Origin: Odontocerum albicorne
Lineage: Eukaryota > Arthropoda > Insecta > Trichoptera > Odontoceridae
NCBI GenBank assembly: GCA_949825065.1
Contig: OX463859.1
Coordinates: 13,716,452-13,780,451 of the forward strand
Reading direction: 5' to 3'
Length of the DNA stretch: 64,000 nucleotides
The notes under the pieces are model-generated. The model worked only from the letters and a program-made list of their open reading frames with translations, was not told the DNA's origin and made no database searches. Positions 34,390-45,719 of this stretch are shown piece by piece. Made by a program: the position numbers and the translations under genes. Positions within the stretch are counted from its first letter, which is position 1. Each line of letters begins with the position of its first letter.

Positions 34390-35585
34390 AAAATGCTTAT
34401 GCTAAAAATTATTTATTTATTTACGTTCGATTTTGATCATTAATATCTTTTGCAAAATACAATTAAATTTCAGAGTGCGAATGAATACATAAATACAAGA
34501 TGATACAATAAAATACGTAAATATCATAAAACTAACATGATTCATACAATTTACAGTAAAAAATAATAAGAAAAGACATTGATGACTATTTCCATTAAAC
34601 CGAAAAACGGTGGTATTAAAGTTATCGGTTAAGTTATAAAAAAAGAGTTAAGATAAGAGTCGAGTTAACTATTACAACCGACAGGTTAAATCGTCTAGTT
34701 TGTTTTGAGAAACGACAATGTGTAAACAGAAATGTTCTCCAGCATAAAAGATCAATAGGGAGATAGTCTTGCGCTCTTTTTATTATCTATCTCTTTGATT
34801 GACGTAACAATCTTCAATGTTAACTCCAACCATCTTGTCAATGGCATTTTAACTGCATTTTTCTGCATTTATCTCTTTATCTATGTATTGTGTTAGTGTA
34901 TGTTGTATCCTATTGATTCTTATTTAATCTAGTTTATTAACAGCCTTCGATTTTATTTTTTGAAAGCATTTCCTCTTTTCATAACAGTGGTGTAACATTG
35001 TTATGAATTTTGTTACGATTTTTTTATAATTCTTTCACTGGATTGTTATAAATATTGCTAAGAAGACCAAGATTTTCTGGAAACTACGTAATTTTTAATA
35101 AAAATATTTTCTATTCAGCAACATTATTTATTCTTAAGGAAAAATATATTACATTTCAATAGAAATTCACGTTCATTATTTTGATCTATGTGCAGGTGAA
35201 AATTGTTACACCTCTGAAATTTACCGGTATACGCATATTTGTTAAGATTAGTGTTATCTCCACATCAAATCAAGCAGTATCCATCAATTCCAGCCTCTCT
35301 CTTATATTGCCCCTCTAGAGCTATGTGTAAGCCTATTTCTTATAATAGAGTCTTAACTGAAGGTGTTGATTAAAAAAATTAATAGTTTATAATATTTCAC
35401 GATTTTCTAATTAAGCCTTAAGCTAGATAAAAACAAACAGTTTTGAATATAATTGAGTAGTTTATCATACCTCTCTACATGAGTAAGGTGACCACAAGTT
35501 ACAACTGTCGAAGACAAGGGAGTTTTTAAATTTTTTGCATAAAATAATATATACTCGTACTGTGACTTTTTATTTATGCGATGTA
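34390..35585. other. Unclassified stretch
   Basis: The longest part without a recognised repeat apart from 58.9-60.2 kb. No gene-like frame is seen. Confidence 0.3.
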
Positions 35586-35589
35586 TGAA

Positions 35590-36025
35590 TGCGGTCGTCG
35601 TTGCTTGGCCTCGTAGTCGAGGTTCCTCTAACCATTCCAAAGTCAATTCAGATGAAAAGCGAGGGTTAGTCGTGAAGTTTGTTTTAAGTGAGTGAACCGT
35701 TGCATACCAGCAAACTCACCAGCAACACTCTGTACTGGATCCAATGGTACATTGAAGTAAGAAGATCGGAGCACACACCGGCATGTTTTCTTCATTTAAA
35801 AAAAAAGAAAATATTTGACCAAAGTGAAAAGTATCCTTAAACCTCCAAATACTAGGCCGTAAAAATGTCTGTATCTTTCGAGAGAGAGTAGCACAGCGCA
35901 GCGTTTGAACCAGCGACCTTTCGCACGAAAATCCATCCATGGATGCGGTATGCAATCGCTGGTGGAGTGGGACGCATGCACACATTTGGTAGCTACGCCA
36001 TCAGCGGGCGAATCGCTGACATTTG
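35590..36025 (-). mobile_element. SINE-3, full length
   Basis: On the minus strand the head TGATGGCGTAGCTACCAAATG acts as box A. CGCTGGTTCAAACGC is a possible box B farther on than usual (an insert of about 80 bases lies between). The body has GAAAACATGCCGGTGTGTGC and the 3' end has GACTACGAGGCCAAGCAACG. The second copy is nested at 27305-27620. Confidence 0.55.
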
Positions 36026-36109
36026 GATAATATTTCAATACATGTTATAGGTTCTTTATATCTTTAAGTATAGTTGTGTATATTAAAAAGACTCCTACTT
36101 TATTTATTA

Positions 36110-36200
36110 TCAGGAAGTGTCTGGATGTAGAAGATGCGACATATGTGTGTCGCGATATGAAAGTTTGGCGCTCTCTCTTTTCTACTTATCCTGACCATAA
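36110..36200 (+). mobile_element. LINE-A 3' end fragment
   Basis: RKCLDVEDATYVCRDMKVWR and SLFSTYPDHK, in one frame, are the last LINE-A residues. Confidence 0.6.
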
Positions 36201-36298
36201 ACTGCTATTAATATACTAAAAAAACTCAATGAGGTAACATTTTATTACAAAACAGCGCTTCTTAAATTTGCAATAAAATAAATAAAATACGATTTTTT

Positions 36299-36560
36299 TT
36301 ATTTTGGATTTACCACTGTTTTATTTGAGTTTACTATCGGTTTGAAAGACCTCCGACTTCCTCCCTTCAAAAGCCATTCTTTTGACGCCTACCTATCCCC
36401 TTCCCTTATTAGCTACTACTCCCCTCTCCCTCTCTTGTACCTATTCAAATTAGAAAAAAATATATTTTAGGCATCATTTACTTCAACTTCACCTGACGAG
36501 GAAGACGGAAGTCTTTGAAACAGGTAGTGAACTCAAATAAAACAGTGGTAAATACGAAAT
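36299..36560. mobile_element. Inverted PLE pair, short
   Basis: Arms of about 64 bases (36299-36363 and 36497-36560) are inverted copies: TTTACCACTGTTTTATTTGAG on the left and CTCAAATAAAACAGTGGTAAA on the right. The right arm starts with CTGACGAGGAAGACGG...TTTGAAAC, the CTGANGA/GAAA layout of the other PLE ends. 3' ends point outward. No convincing target duplication was seen (AAATACGA occurs on both sides). Confidence 0.6.
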
Positions 36561-36599
36561 AAAAAATGTGTTTTATTTATTTCATTAAAAAATTGTAAA

Positions 36600-37005
36600 C
36601 ATGACACCATAAAGTGAAGCAAACATCTTTTTTAAGACTTATTTTTTATTTTTTAGGCATTAATGGGTAAACGAATCTCGTTATTCTAAACAAGGGATAT
36701 ACTGTGGTGACCCTATCATAACATAAGTAATAATTAAGAACAAAAACTATAGGTAAAATAATTATAAATGAAAAATTATGTTAGAAATCGAAGGAGTAAT
36801 AATGATTATTTATGACTGTGTCATTACGGGCGAAGATTTTCGACATTGATATTTTTAATACCATACTTCTAAATTTTTTTTTATCATATTTTTGCTTCTA
36901 AGATATTATTTAACCCATATACTCCCACCTTTTCGGTGAAATGATTTGTCTTAGAACTTTTTTGGTGAGAATGATGTTATTCAATCGTTTCTTATTAATG
37001 ACCCA
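36600..37005. other. Unclassified AT-rich stretch
   Basis: No gene or known repeat. Confidence 0.3.
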
Positions 37006-37009
37006 ATGG

Positions 37010-37260
37010 GTTGATACATATATACTATCACGCTGTTTCCCTGTTGTGGTGGACAAATAGGAAAGAATGCCAGACTTTCCCATCTCGACAAAATGACTTC
37101 ATCTCTCCTATATCTATACATTTTCTCATACTACTCCTACGGTTTTTCTGATTTTCTACGTTTACATCTTTCAATACATTATTCACTTTTTTCATTCATA
37201 CTTCTTCCTCTTGGGGTCTTCCTCTCTGTATATTTTATTTACTAGGCTTTCTCATTAATT
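37010..37260 (-). mobile_element. LINE-A 3' end, cut by Rep-A
   Basis: The reversed tail (TATCACGCTGTTTCCCTG) and minus-strand end residues run to about 37260, where the Rep-A tail begins. Confidence 0.55.
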
Positions 37261-37261
37261 T

Positions 37262-37603
37262 TTTTTATTTTATTTATTATTACACATGACAAGAAATATA
37301 CACAATTTAAGAAAAACAACAGATAATTTTATTTGGACATACAATTTTAATGGATCTGGGTTTGTTGCCTTTCATTTGTCGTATCCCCAGCAAACTAGGC
37401 TTTTGCCTGTATCTCACTGAGGATATTTAGCATGAGAAAACTAAATCGATACTTCTTTCCGATTTTTGATTACACAAAAACAAAACCCCGTTGCACGCTC
37501 TCATCAACCTGACAAACAGTGACACTCAACTACAACTGGAAACATCATGCGGAATCAAACTCTTCACACATCATCACTCCAGAAAGACCAAAAATATCCA
37601 TCT
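37262..37603 (-). repeat. Rep-A copy
   Basis: It starts with the reversed AT-rich tail (TTTATTTATTATTACACATG) and runs through the Rep-A blocks to AGAAAGACCAAAAATATCC. Confidence 0.75.
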
Positions 37604-37689
37604 TATTATTGTTTGATAAACAGTATTTAAAGTGAAATGTATTTTTGAGAAAATCAAATTGAAATGTTTATTATAATTTATAAATAACT

Positions 37690-38090
37690 ATTGTTGAATA
37701 CATGCTGTAGAAATGCGTGCACTTAGAGAATAAATGAGGTGACATGTATGATATTGAATGGAGTAATTAAGGATAAATTGAGCAAGATGAAAAATACCAT
37801 TCTGAGGAGGTTTGGGCACGAGGAAAGAATGAAAGAAGAAATACTAACAAAATAAATATACACTGCGAATGTGAGTGGAAGGCGTGGTAGAGGAAGATAA
37901 AAAATATATGGAAGGATCAAGTGTACGATATTTTGAAAGAAGGACATGTAAAAAGTCAGAAGAGTCATAGGAGTTCTGTAAGGATGTGTGTGGATGTAGA
38001 AAAGGCGAAAGATGTGTCGTGTGTCGCGATGGAAAAGTCTGACGCTCCCTTCTTTCCGCCTATCCCGATAGAGAGACATAGTATTCTATT
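37690..38090 (+). pseudogene. LINE-A C-terminal relic
   Basis: Fragments in several frames: VEMRALREM-like, KMKNTILRRFGHEERMKEE, NKIYTANVSGRRGRGR, QVYDILKEGHVKSQKSHRSS and CVDVEKAKDVSCVAMEKSD. It ends close to the natural stop. Confidence 0.7.
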
Positions 38091-38392
38091 GAAAAAATAT
38101 ATTTTATTTACGCTAAAATTAAACAATTTGGCTGAAATAATTAATTATCTTTATACAGTAATCTCTCAATTTACACGGATAATTGGTTCATGGAAACATC
38201 GCGTAAATTGGATCATTGAATGCTATGTAAAATAGGTAATTTTATCATATTTCTAGATATTCCATTCCTTTTTAATAAAAATAGTTTTGGTTATATTTTT
38301 AATTAGTCTATAAAGTAGTAACTGAATAGAAAGGACATTTTGATGAGAGTTATACCATTTATTTAATATTTTATTGCATTTTGAGGATAATG

Positions 38393-38625
38393 CCAGGTGG
38401 CAAACTCTGCCAACCAACTAGGTAAAAGTGAATAAAGGAAGTCACATGGTCATAAAAAATAATCTAATCATTATTTATTTGTATGAAATTTATCATCAAT
38501 TAAAATAATAAAAATACAAGTGAGATGTCACGAATCAAAGCAAAAAAGAAGAGATGGTGGAGAGAAAAAAATAAACACGTGACATTACTCACTTGAAATT
38601 TAGAGTTTTTATTCGTACGAAGGAA
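38393..38625 (-). mobile_element. LINE-F relic, 3' part
   Basis: It shares GCCAGGTGGCAAACTCTGCC, AAGGAAGTCACATGGTC, GAGATGTCACGAATCAAAG and ACTCACTTGAAATTTAGAG with 4487-4745. Confidence 0.6.
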
Positions 38626-38639
38626 AAAATGCTGAACTT

Positions 38640-39025
38640 ACTTATTCAAAATCATTGTTATTTTGTATATAAAAAATAGATTTATAAGTCAAATTATAAC
38701 TTAACAGATGTCTCTGTTATCCATTTTGAATTTTAACCGGAAAAAAAAGCCGCGTTAAAAAGAATTCTCGTAAATCAAGACCGTGTAATGGAATGGATTA
38801 ACGTATATGTTATTTGAATTTTATAACATATCAATCTCAACATAACACGATTTTCATTAATTAATTAATGATTAATTTGAAATTATTTTTTTATTCATAT
38901 TCATTTATAATATTTTTATATATTGGATAGCCCGAAACCCTGCGAATACGTTTGTATTCATCATATCACTGTATTTAATGGAAACATGGATGTTGATGAA
39001 GAAAAATTATTGTGACCTTCAATTT
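38640..39025. other. Unclassified AT-rich stretch
   Basis: No gene or known repeat. Confidence 0.3.
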
Positions 39026-39029
39026 GTGA

Positions 39030-39375
39030 TGCTGGAGGCGGATGTTGCATATCATGTGATCCTAATAAAGCGCACCAACGTCTCTATCAGTATAAAATAG
39101 CGATAGTCGAAATACTTTTGACAAATGCTGGATAAATAGTCCAACATACTTTGGTCATGTTGCTAAAAAGGGGAATGAAAATTTTGATATACTGGTGTTC
39201 AATGAAAAACATTCAAGAGGAAGGTATCCTACAAAATGGATGGACCAAACAAAGCAGTAGCTTTTTAAATTCGAATTCAATATGGTCCAGGACTCGGAAG
39301 GGTGGAGACAGATGCTGCACCAAGATCCAGACATAGCGGAGGATCACTACCTTCAACATTAAACATTTTTTATTA
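39030..39375 (+). pseudogene. LINE-C 3' coding relic
   Basis: It reads YFGHVAKKGNENFDI, EGRYPTKWMDQTKQ, NMVQDSEGWRQMLHQDP and DIAEDHYLQH, in two frames. This is the usual LINE-C end and parallels 24770-25140. Confidence 0.65.
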
Positions 39376-39485
39376 TGCATGCGTAATAATGTTCTCTTGG
39401 TCGACATTAAACTTTAGATGACGAAGAGGAGATTAACATATTTTGGTTATTATGCATGTGTTATAATGTTCTCTTGGTCGACATC
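39367..39485 (+). repeat. Direct repeat of about 40 bp, two copies 78 bp apart
   Basis: TTATTATGCATG(C/T)GT(A/T)ATAATG followed by TTCTCTTGGTCGACAT occurs at 39367-39407 and 39445-39485. Confidence 0.75.
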
Positions 39486-39595
39486 TCATGACTGATGGTC
39501 GTGATCTCTCCGGTCCATCTGCCTATGATGCCTCTCCATCTCTCCATCCCTCCCTACTTTGGACTTCTCGGAGTGATGCTGTTACAGAGGACCCT
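39486..39595 (-). mobile_element. Possible LINE-C end fragment
   Basis: On the minus strand GMERWRGIIGRWTGE followed by DHDHQS-like sequence resembles the last LINE-C residues (compare GWRGVVRGSHRSHDAQ at about 56940). Confidence 0.35.
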
Positions 39596-39599
39596 TATT

Positions 39600-40085
39600 T
39601 ATTTATTTATTTATATGACGAGTTTTTATACGTATGTGATGTAAAAAATGAGATGAACAACAAGACAGTAAATTTAAAATGGATTTATATGGACCTGGAT
39701 TTATTGCCTTTTATTTGTCGTCTTCTCAGTTAATTAGGATTTGATCTCATTTATTTATTTATTACACATGACAAGAAATATACATAATTTGCGAAAAAAT
39801 AACAGGTAATTTAATTTGGACATGCAATTTTAATGGATCTTGGTTTGTTGCCTTTCATTTGTCGTGTCTTCAGTAAACTAGGCTTTTGCCTGTATCTCAC
39901 TGAATATATATATTTAGCATGAACAAATAAATCGATACTACTTTCCGATTTTCGATTACACAAAAACAAAACCCCGTTGCACATTCTCATCAACCTGACG
40001 AACAGCGACACTCAATTACAACTGGAAACATCATGCGGAATCAAACTCCTCACACATCATCATTCCAGAAAGACCAAAAATTTGA
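39600..40085 (-). repeat. Two adjacent Rep-A copies
   Basis: 39600-39750 is a short, diverged Rep-A (GGACCTGGATTTATTGCC, TTTTATTTGTCGTCTTCTC). 39750-40085 is a good copy with a 66-codon minus-strand frame that I do not consider a gene. Similarity to the 55.9 kb copy extends to about 40130. Confidence 0.65.
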
Positions 40086-40428
40086 ATCCCATAATATACC
40101 GCGCACAATCATAAGAATGAAAACAAAAATATACAGAAATAAAACAGCAAAATTAAAACAACAAAAATAAACCCAAACTCAAGAGCCCACACAAATCCTT
40201 TCCACACGTCATTTATCCTAAAAGCTCAAGTACTCAAAACTCCTGTCGCAATAACAACCCCGCTCCGATCGACTGTCTAAATAGTTTTTCTCCCTTTATT
40301 GAATTCGGCATAAGATTCAGCATCATTGAAGACATAAAACAAGTTGATGCTTTTTAACGATTAATTAATAACTTATTACCTCTGCCACGACTTTTCATTA
40401 ACTTAATAAGTTGGGAGACCTAATTATA
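40086..40428. other. Unassigned, possibly upstream part of Rep-A
   Basis: The first 50 bases align with the copy at 56230; beyond that nothing is recognised. Confidence 0.3.
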
Positions 40429-40429
40429 A

Positions 40430-40670
40430 GTATATACTACTTGAATCAACCCTTGGCGTACTTCATCATTTTGGAGAAATCAATTGCTCGTCTCACAATG
40501 TCTTCTATTTACTCCTAATATGGTCAATCCATCGACTTGGTAATTTACCTTTACTTCGTCATCCGTCCACACTGTCCGTTAACACAAATATATTTCCCTC
40601 ATTCTCTTCTCCTCTCCTCTGCGTACTATATGGTCAAATAATTGGAATACTCGTCATAGACAAATTGAGG
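40430..40670 (-). pseudogene. LINE-C relic
   Basis: In broken minus-strand frames it reads LFDHIVRRGEE, SKGKLPSRWIDHI and IVRRAIDFSKM, equivalents of the GHxxRR, RGRSPxRWxDQI and following blocks. Confidence 0.5.
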
Positions 40671-40679
40671 ATATCAGAA

Positions 40680-41470
40680 CCTGTTCAGAATCCCAAGTTT
40701 TCGTATTATATGTAAATTAGTGTGCCATACTAATTAATAACATCTTTGTTGAAGTATGCTTTTTCGATATTTCATATAAACTAAATTATCCTCTTCAATG
40801 AATGCTTCGAATTATACAATAGTATGCATCATACCCATCACTGTTTTCCAACACCAGACCTCCTTGTGTAAAGATTCCGTTAATTTATGAGGTACCTTCA
40901 GCAAAATAAATACAAGCCAAGAAATACTCCCGAGCTTTGCCTGCCAATAAATAAGAGAGAAAATGCACCCATTGATTTCACAAATCGACAGGCTGGCTCG
41001 GTGCAAGAAATATTTCTTTAACTAACACTGCAAATTATATTCACAGCTCTTCCTTTTAGCAGGGGTAGATAATCAATGAGCCGAAGAAATTATTGATTTA
41101 TTTTTAAATTCGTTTATGACGACCTCCATTGTAAAATACATACTTCCTCCGTCTCCCAACGTAGATTTAGACTATTTTAATGTATTTTCCTTCCCTTTTC
41201 TACAAATTTATCCTCCCCCCTTTATCCAATAAGATGTTGTAAATTAGAAGTAATCAACGTCTTTGTAACGCTTATTTTCTTTTACTATATCCTTGTCCAT
41301 TATTGCATCCAACATGCTGGTATGATGCGATTGTCTTAACTTGGTATCCCACGGGATCCAGTATAGAGATGTGGCCAATGGGTTCGCTGGTGTGCAACTT
41401 ACTCACTTTAAACTATTTATCTCTACGGCAAAGTATGTAACAATTAGAATAAAAAAAGTAACCTTTACAT
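40680..41470. other. Unclassified stretch
   Basis: No gene or known repeat is recognised. Confidence 0.3.
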
Positions 41471-41474
41471 ACCT

Positions 41475-42410
41475 TCTTCTTCTTTTTATTTTAGGCCTGT
41501 TGGCCTGTTGTGGTCCTGCATCATTGTTTCCCTCTTGTGACGTCGACTGCCAGCTGTCTTTCCATCTTTTGGGAGGTCGTCCTGGAGGTCTGCTTGCTTG
41601 AGGGATACTGTCCCTGGCCATTCTTACGGCTCTTGGTTCCGCCATTCTGGATACGTGTTCGTTCCAAAACCTTCTTCTCTGTCATTCCCATCTGACAATA
41701 TCTTCAACTTCGCACATCCTTCGGATTTCTGTGTTTCGTATTCTATCACGAAGGGTTTTGTCAGCGATACTCCTGAGTACCTTCATTTCGCTGGTTCGAA
41801 GGAGATTTTTGGTTCTGACAGTGTCGGCTCTGGACTTTATGCTGTATGTCCTTATGGGGCGGGCACAGGTCTTGTATATCCTCACCTTGCTTTGAATGTT
41901 CATATACTTGATTTCCAGATAGTGTTCTTTAGAAATCCGGAAATAGCTGCGGCCTTTTGTGATTGTTCAAGCACTTCGCCATAGAGGTCTTTGTTGCACA
42001 TTATGCTAGCACCCAAGTATTCAAATTTTGTTACTTGTTTAATTGGTGTGTCGTTGATCGCCACACTGCATCCAATTTGCTCTCTAGCTAGAGTCATGCA
42101 TTTAGTCTTGATGATAGAGATAGACATGTTGTATTTTTTGGAAGCAGTGTGGAATCGATGTAGCATTGGGTGCAGGTCTTCCTCTGATTCGGCTATGATG
42201 GTGGCATCGTCAGCAAAGCATATGATGTTTAGCATATTGTCGCCCATCTTGTATCCCAGATTAAGGTAGGCAACTTCTTCTATAATTTTATCCATTACCA
42301 AGTTAAATAGAAATGGGCTTAAACTATCTCCTTGTCTTACTCCAGTTGGCGTTAGAACGTCATTAGAGAGTTCGCCGTCTACGCGAATTCTTGTGGAGTT
42401 ATTTAGCCAA
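41475..42410 (-). pseudogene. LINE-D reverse transcriptase relic, best copy
   Basis: The protein of this non-LTR retrotransposon would copy its RNA into DNA at the target. The minus strand keeps LNNSTRIRVDGELSN, GVRQGDSLSPFLFNLVMD, ICFADDATIIAESEEDLHPM (motif C with both aspartates) and IKQVTKFEYLGASI. After a one-base frameshift near 41900 it goes on with NIQSKVRIYKTCARPI, MKVLRSIADKTLRDRI and EVEDIVRW. A TGA at 41682-41684 breaks the frame, which continues MAEPRAVRMARDSIPQ and RPPGRPPKRWKDSW. It ends in a GAAGAAGAAG tail. Everything upstream of the second RT half is missing, so it is 5'-truncated. The clade was not assigned. Confidence 0.88.
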
Positions 42411-42439
42411 ATATAAAATAATAGACAATATATGAACAT

Positions 42440-43005
42440 CTTTCAAATAAAACTAACGATTCAGGATACATGTCTCTTTTAAAATTTAATGCATAAACAT
42501 ACCAATATATAGTACAGTACAGAAAGTAAAAAATCAAATAAAATAAATTAAATTCAATCAAATATACAATGTTAATTCAATCAAATACACAACTTATAAA
42601 AAAACATATTTCTTAAGGGGATATTAATTCATAGATATGCCAAGTTTAACAAATTATGGAAAATCCCGTAAAAATGTTTTCTAACCCCTGTTCAGTTATT
42701 GTTGAACATTGGTTCAGTAAGTGCGCTTGCTGCGGCAATTAAATGATAACAAATCTCGATTTATTTATTATTTATTTACAGTTTCGCGATCTCCGATAGG
42801 ATTCGAACATGGAACTGGCGGTTTTTTTTTTCAAACGCTTCGGGAATTGTAAATACAAACAAAATATGACCTTTTCTGAGTGCTGTAGCAATGTTTTTGA
42901 AATAATACTTTATTTTTCATTTAAATAATATGTAACAGCACAAGATCTTTAAGGGGTTTTCTATTATTTAATATTTATATCACAATAAACCAAACACGGT
43001 GCAGT
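42440..43005. other. Unclassified AT-rich stretch
   Basis: Near 42790 GATAGGATTCGAACATGGAA could be a reversed tRNA-like box B from a lost SINE. Nothing else is recognised. Confidence 0.3.
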
Positions 43006-43009
43006 ATGG

Positions 43010-43500
43010 TAATTTTGAAGATGTGTTATTTTAAATCTTGGATATGGGAGCGAAACTTAGATGTGGCGAAACAGCGATGAGAGTAAGATACATGCGGTAG
43101 AAGTTAGAACGTTGCATAAAATGTGTGGAAAAATAATGTGTTACAGAATTAGAAATGAGGACATAAGGAAATAATACGGATTGAAAGAAGATACAGTGCT
43201 TAAGAGGAACAAAGGGGCATTGAAATAGTTCAATCATGTAAAAAAGAATGAACGACGAAAGATTTACTAAGATAATATATATAAGCAGTGTAGAAAGTGT
43301 GAGAAATTTGGGAGCACCCATGAAAACGTGGTGCAACCAAATGCATCAAATTCTGAAAGAGGGAATAATTAAAAACCTTTATATTAGAAGAGTATGCACG
43401 ACGAAGTGTATTGATGTGGCTGAAAAGAATAATGTGTGCCATAATGGAATGCAGTGGAGATCGGTTATCTCTGCCTATCCCAATAGGCACATGCTATGAT
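43010..43500 (+). pseudogene. LINE-A C-terminal relic
   Basis: Frames give VEVRTLHKMCGKIM, YRIRNEDIRK, RMNDERFTKIIYISSVES, APMKTWCNQMHQILKEGI and CIDVAEKNNVCHNGMQWRSV with ISAYPNRHML at the end. The last 80 codons are in one open frame (43248-43499). Confidence 0.75.
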
Positions 43501-43504
43501 GGTG

Positions 43505-43955
43505 ATGACAACTAAGCCATCTATTAATATTATTGAATTTAAGTACATCTCATAATTTCCTAATTAGTGATGTCTACGAGTACATTAAGAAAAACGTAGC
43601 CGAGAGATAGCATTATCTTGAACCCTTTGACCTTCAGAATATGTAGGCACTTCACTCACAGTTCATCATTGCGCGTGTTTGAAATAGTATTTCATATGGA
43701 GTGGCAACAACATTTGCACACATCTAGCGCTCATATATTGTTATAAGGTATACTAGTAACGCAAACTACATAGGTTCCAAAATATTAATTTTTACTTTTT
43801 AAGTTACGAAAATCGACCCTGAAACCTTAGAGGTCGACATTAAAAAAATGTTAAATATATAATACATGCATATCATTACACCATATATTTTCAGGACATA
43901 CATGTACAACTGATTTACATACTCATATATCTAAATTACAATAGATGTTTTCAGT
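43505..43955. other. Unclassified stretch
   Basis: No gene or known repeat. Confidence 0.3.
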
Positions 43956-43959
43956 TTAA

Positions 43960-44400
43960 TGGCGACTCTCAAATTAAAAAGGTTACGCTGGCCCTTCTAT
44001 GTAGTAAGAAGGGATGAAGAAAGATTTCTCAAACATATACTGTATGGTGAAATATCAGACGTCAAGAGGAATCAGGGACACCATTAGTTTAAATATTTAA
44101 TTATACCTGCAAAATTGACATCTTGTCATTCAGCATAGATACTCTGCACTGGGAGGAGCAAGTTGAAAAGCAAAACCAGTGTAGAAATATTGTTTGTGAA
44201 GGGCACTTCGTTGACGACCAAGCATTGCTAGTTAACATGAGTATGAAGCAATTACTAAGTAAGACATTTTACGATGTACTGAAGGATTCTGTCCATGTTT
44301 GTAATGTATGTGGGAGGAGATGCGAGTCTAGGATTGGACTCCACAGTTACAATCAAAGATGTACTGGAGTTACTGCGACAGTCCATTGTATCTTGTAGAC
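43960..44400 (+). pseudogene. LINE C-terminal relic with C2H2 finger
   Basis: The plus strand reads RLRWPFYVVRRDEERFLKHI, LYGEISDVKRNQ, then DTLHWEEQVEKQNQ in a second frame, ending VHVCNVCGRRCESRIGLHSY with a final RC. C-x2-C...H...C fits the zinc finger that closes some insect LINE proteins. Its family is distinct from LINE-A to LINE-F. An inverted PLE pair follows at 44444. Confidence 0.6.
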
Positions 44401-44443
44401 GGAATGAGTCCGTCAACATTAAATCTAAACACATTCCTTTTGT

Positions 44444-44669
44444 ATTATTTATAGTTAAGGCATTAACATTGTGGAGGTTTAAAGACATCGTAATTTGTTT
44501 TATCAAACCCTGTTTATTCCACTTTTTGTAACGGTATAACCCTACCGGTTTCAAGGCTTTCACTTCAGGAGTCTTGTTTGTGCTCCCTGATGATGAGGTG
44601 AAAGCCTTAAAACCGATAGGGTTGTACCATTACAAAAATTGGACTAAATAGTGTTTGATAAAACAAATT
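44444..44669. mobile_element. Inverted PLE pair with target duplication
   Basis: The left arm (44444-44570, reversed) and right arm (about 44575-44669) share AAAGCCTT(G/A)AAACCG(G/A)TAGGG and GTTTGATAAAACAAATTAC. 3' ends point outward. ACATTCCTTTTGT at 44431-44443 and ACATCCCTTTTGT at 44670-44682 form a 13-bp duplication with one mismatch. Arms differ by roughly a tenth, so it is older than the pair at 53345. The left arm continues about 45 bases beyond the shared part, through TTAATGCCTTAACTATAAA, as the left arm at 53345 also does. Confidence 0.8.
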
Positions 44670-44689
44670 ACATCCCTTTTGTTTGCTTT

Positions 44690-45580
44690 ATATTCTTCTC
44701 GACATTCATAATATTCTATTATTCGTGTTTCCATCTTTCTACTTCTTTCACGAATATAATTCACTTCTCATTTGCATTATGACTTAATTCAATAATTACT
44801 TCGTTTCCCCTGCTTTCGTACAATGATACAACACATTTTTTTGTCAGTGTATATTTCTATCAGCATTGATAATACTTTTATCCCCTTTTCTCTCAAGTCA
44901 ATGTTATACGTCAAGGTGGATTCTAACACACTATTAACATACTTACTATATTAATGCTTCAGTTGATCCTGCCACCACCCTCACTGTTATGGGAGATAAA
45001 CTAAATCTTCACTCAGCTTAATCTACACTAGAAGATGGAAGTTTCTTTATTTTTATAAGCACGACGTCATTTAGCGATGAAGAAGGAACTACCCAAAGGG
45101 GCTTCTTCTCCGGTGACGAAGCGCCTGAGTGGGAAAAGAATGATAACGACGATGGACTTAAGGTCCGACATTACGGAAGAAGTAAAATTACTAACAGAGC
45201 TGTAAATATGTATAAAAAGTGACGTATGCCCTGGAGTTCAAACAGCGTAGTAAGTTATCAGTACTTTCACAGAAAACTTCGAATTCAACAAAACTATCAT
45301 TTGACGCCCAGTTCTACATGATGATTAGAAACATAAATGATAAAATTTAAATAAACTCGAGTAATAATGGAGAGCTAAGATATATTGTGAGAGCAAATTG
45401 GGGAGAAGGGAAAGAAAAATGAAAATAATAGATAGATATATTTGTCTTTATATGTTTCAAATCAGTTGCATTTAAACAATAAAAAAATTAATCCATGAAA
45501 CAATAAACAATTTTATTTTCCTTGTACAATATATAAGAAAGTGTATTGCCACATGAAAATTTTTTCAACAATTTAGAAAT
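44690..45580. other. Unclassified stretch
   Basis: No gene or known repeat. Around 45060-45180 the sequence is GC-richer than average. Confidence 0.3.
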
Positions 45581-45584
45581 ATAT

Positions 45585-45712
45585 TAAAGAGGCATTAAGT
45601 GAAAAAGAGACCGAAATGTCTTTTTAAAAAAATTAAGTGCCAGCGGGAATTCAACTCGCAACCCCCAGGCTAGAGGGCAGGCATCTTACCTACTAGGCCA
45701 CGTAGGTCGTTA
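45585..45712 (-). mobile_element. SINE-1, head half
   Basis: AGAGGCATTAAGTGAAAAAGA, GCGGGAATTCAACTCGCAAC (box B side) and CTTACCTACTAGGCCACGTAGG (box A side) are well kept. The tail side is eroded. Confidence 0.7.
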
Positions 45713-45719
45713 ATATAGA

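Noticed and set aside
35407..36038. Minus-strand frames of 79-89 codons
   Set aside because: They cover SINE-3, a tRNA-derived repeat with a second copy; no protein domain is recognised.
41341..41984. Plus-strand frames over 41.3-42.0 kb
   Set aside because: They are the antisense of the LINE-D relic; the minus strand carries the RT motifs.
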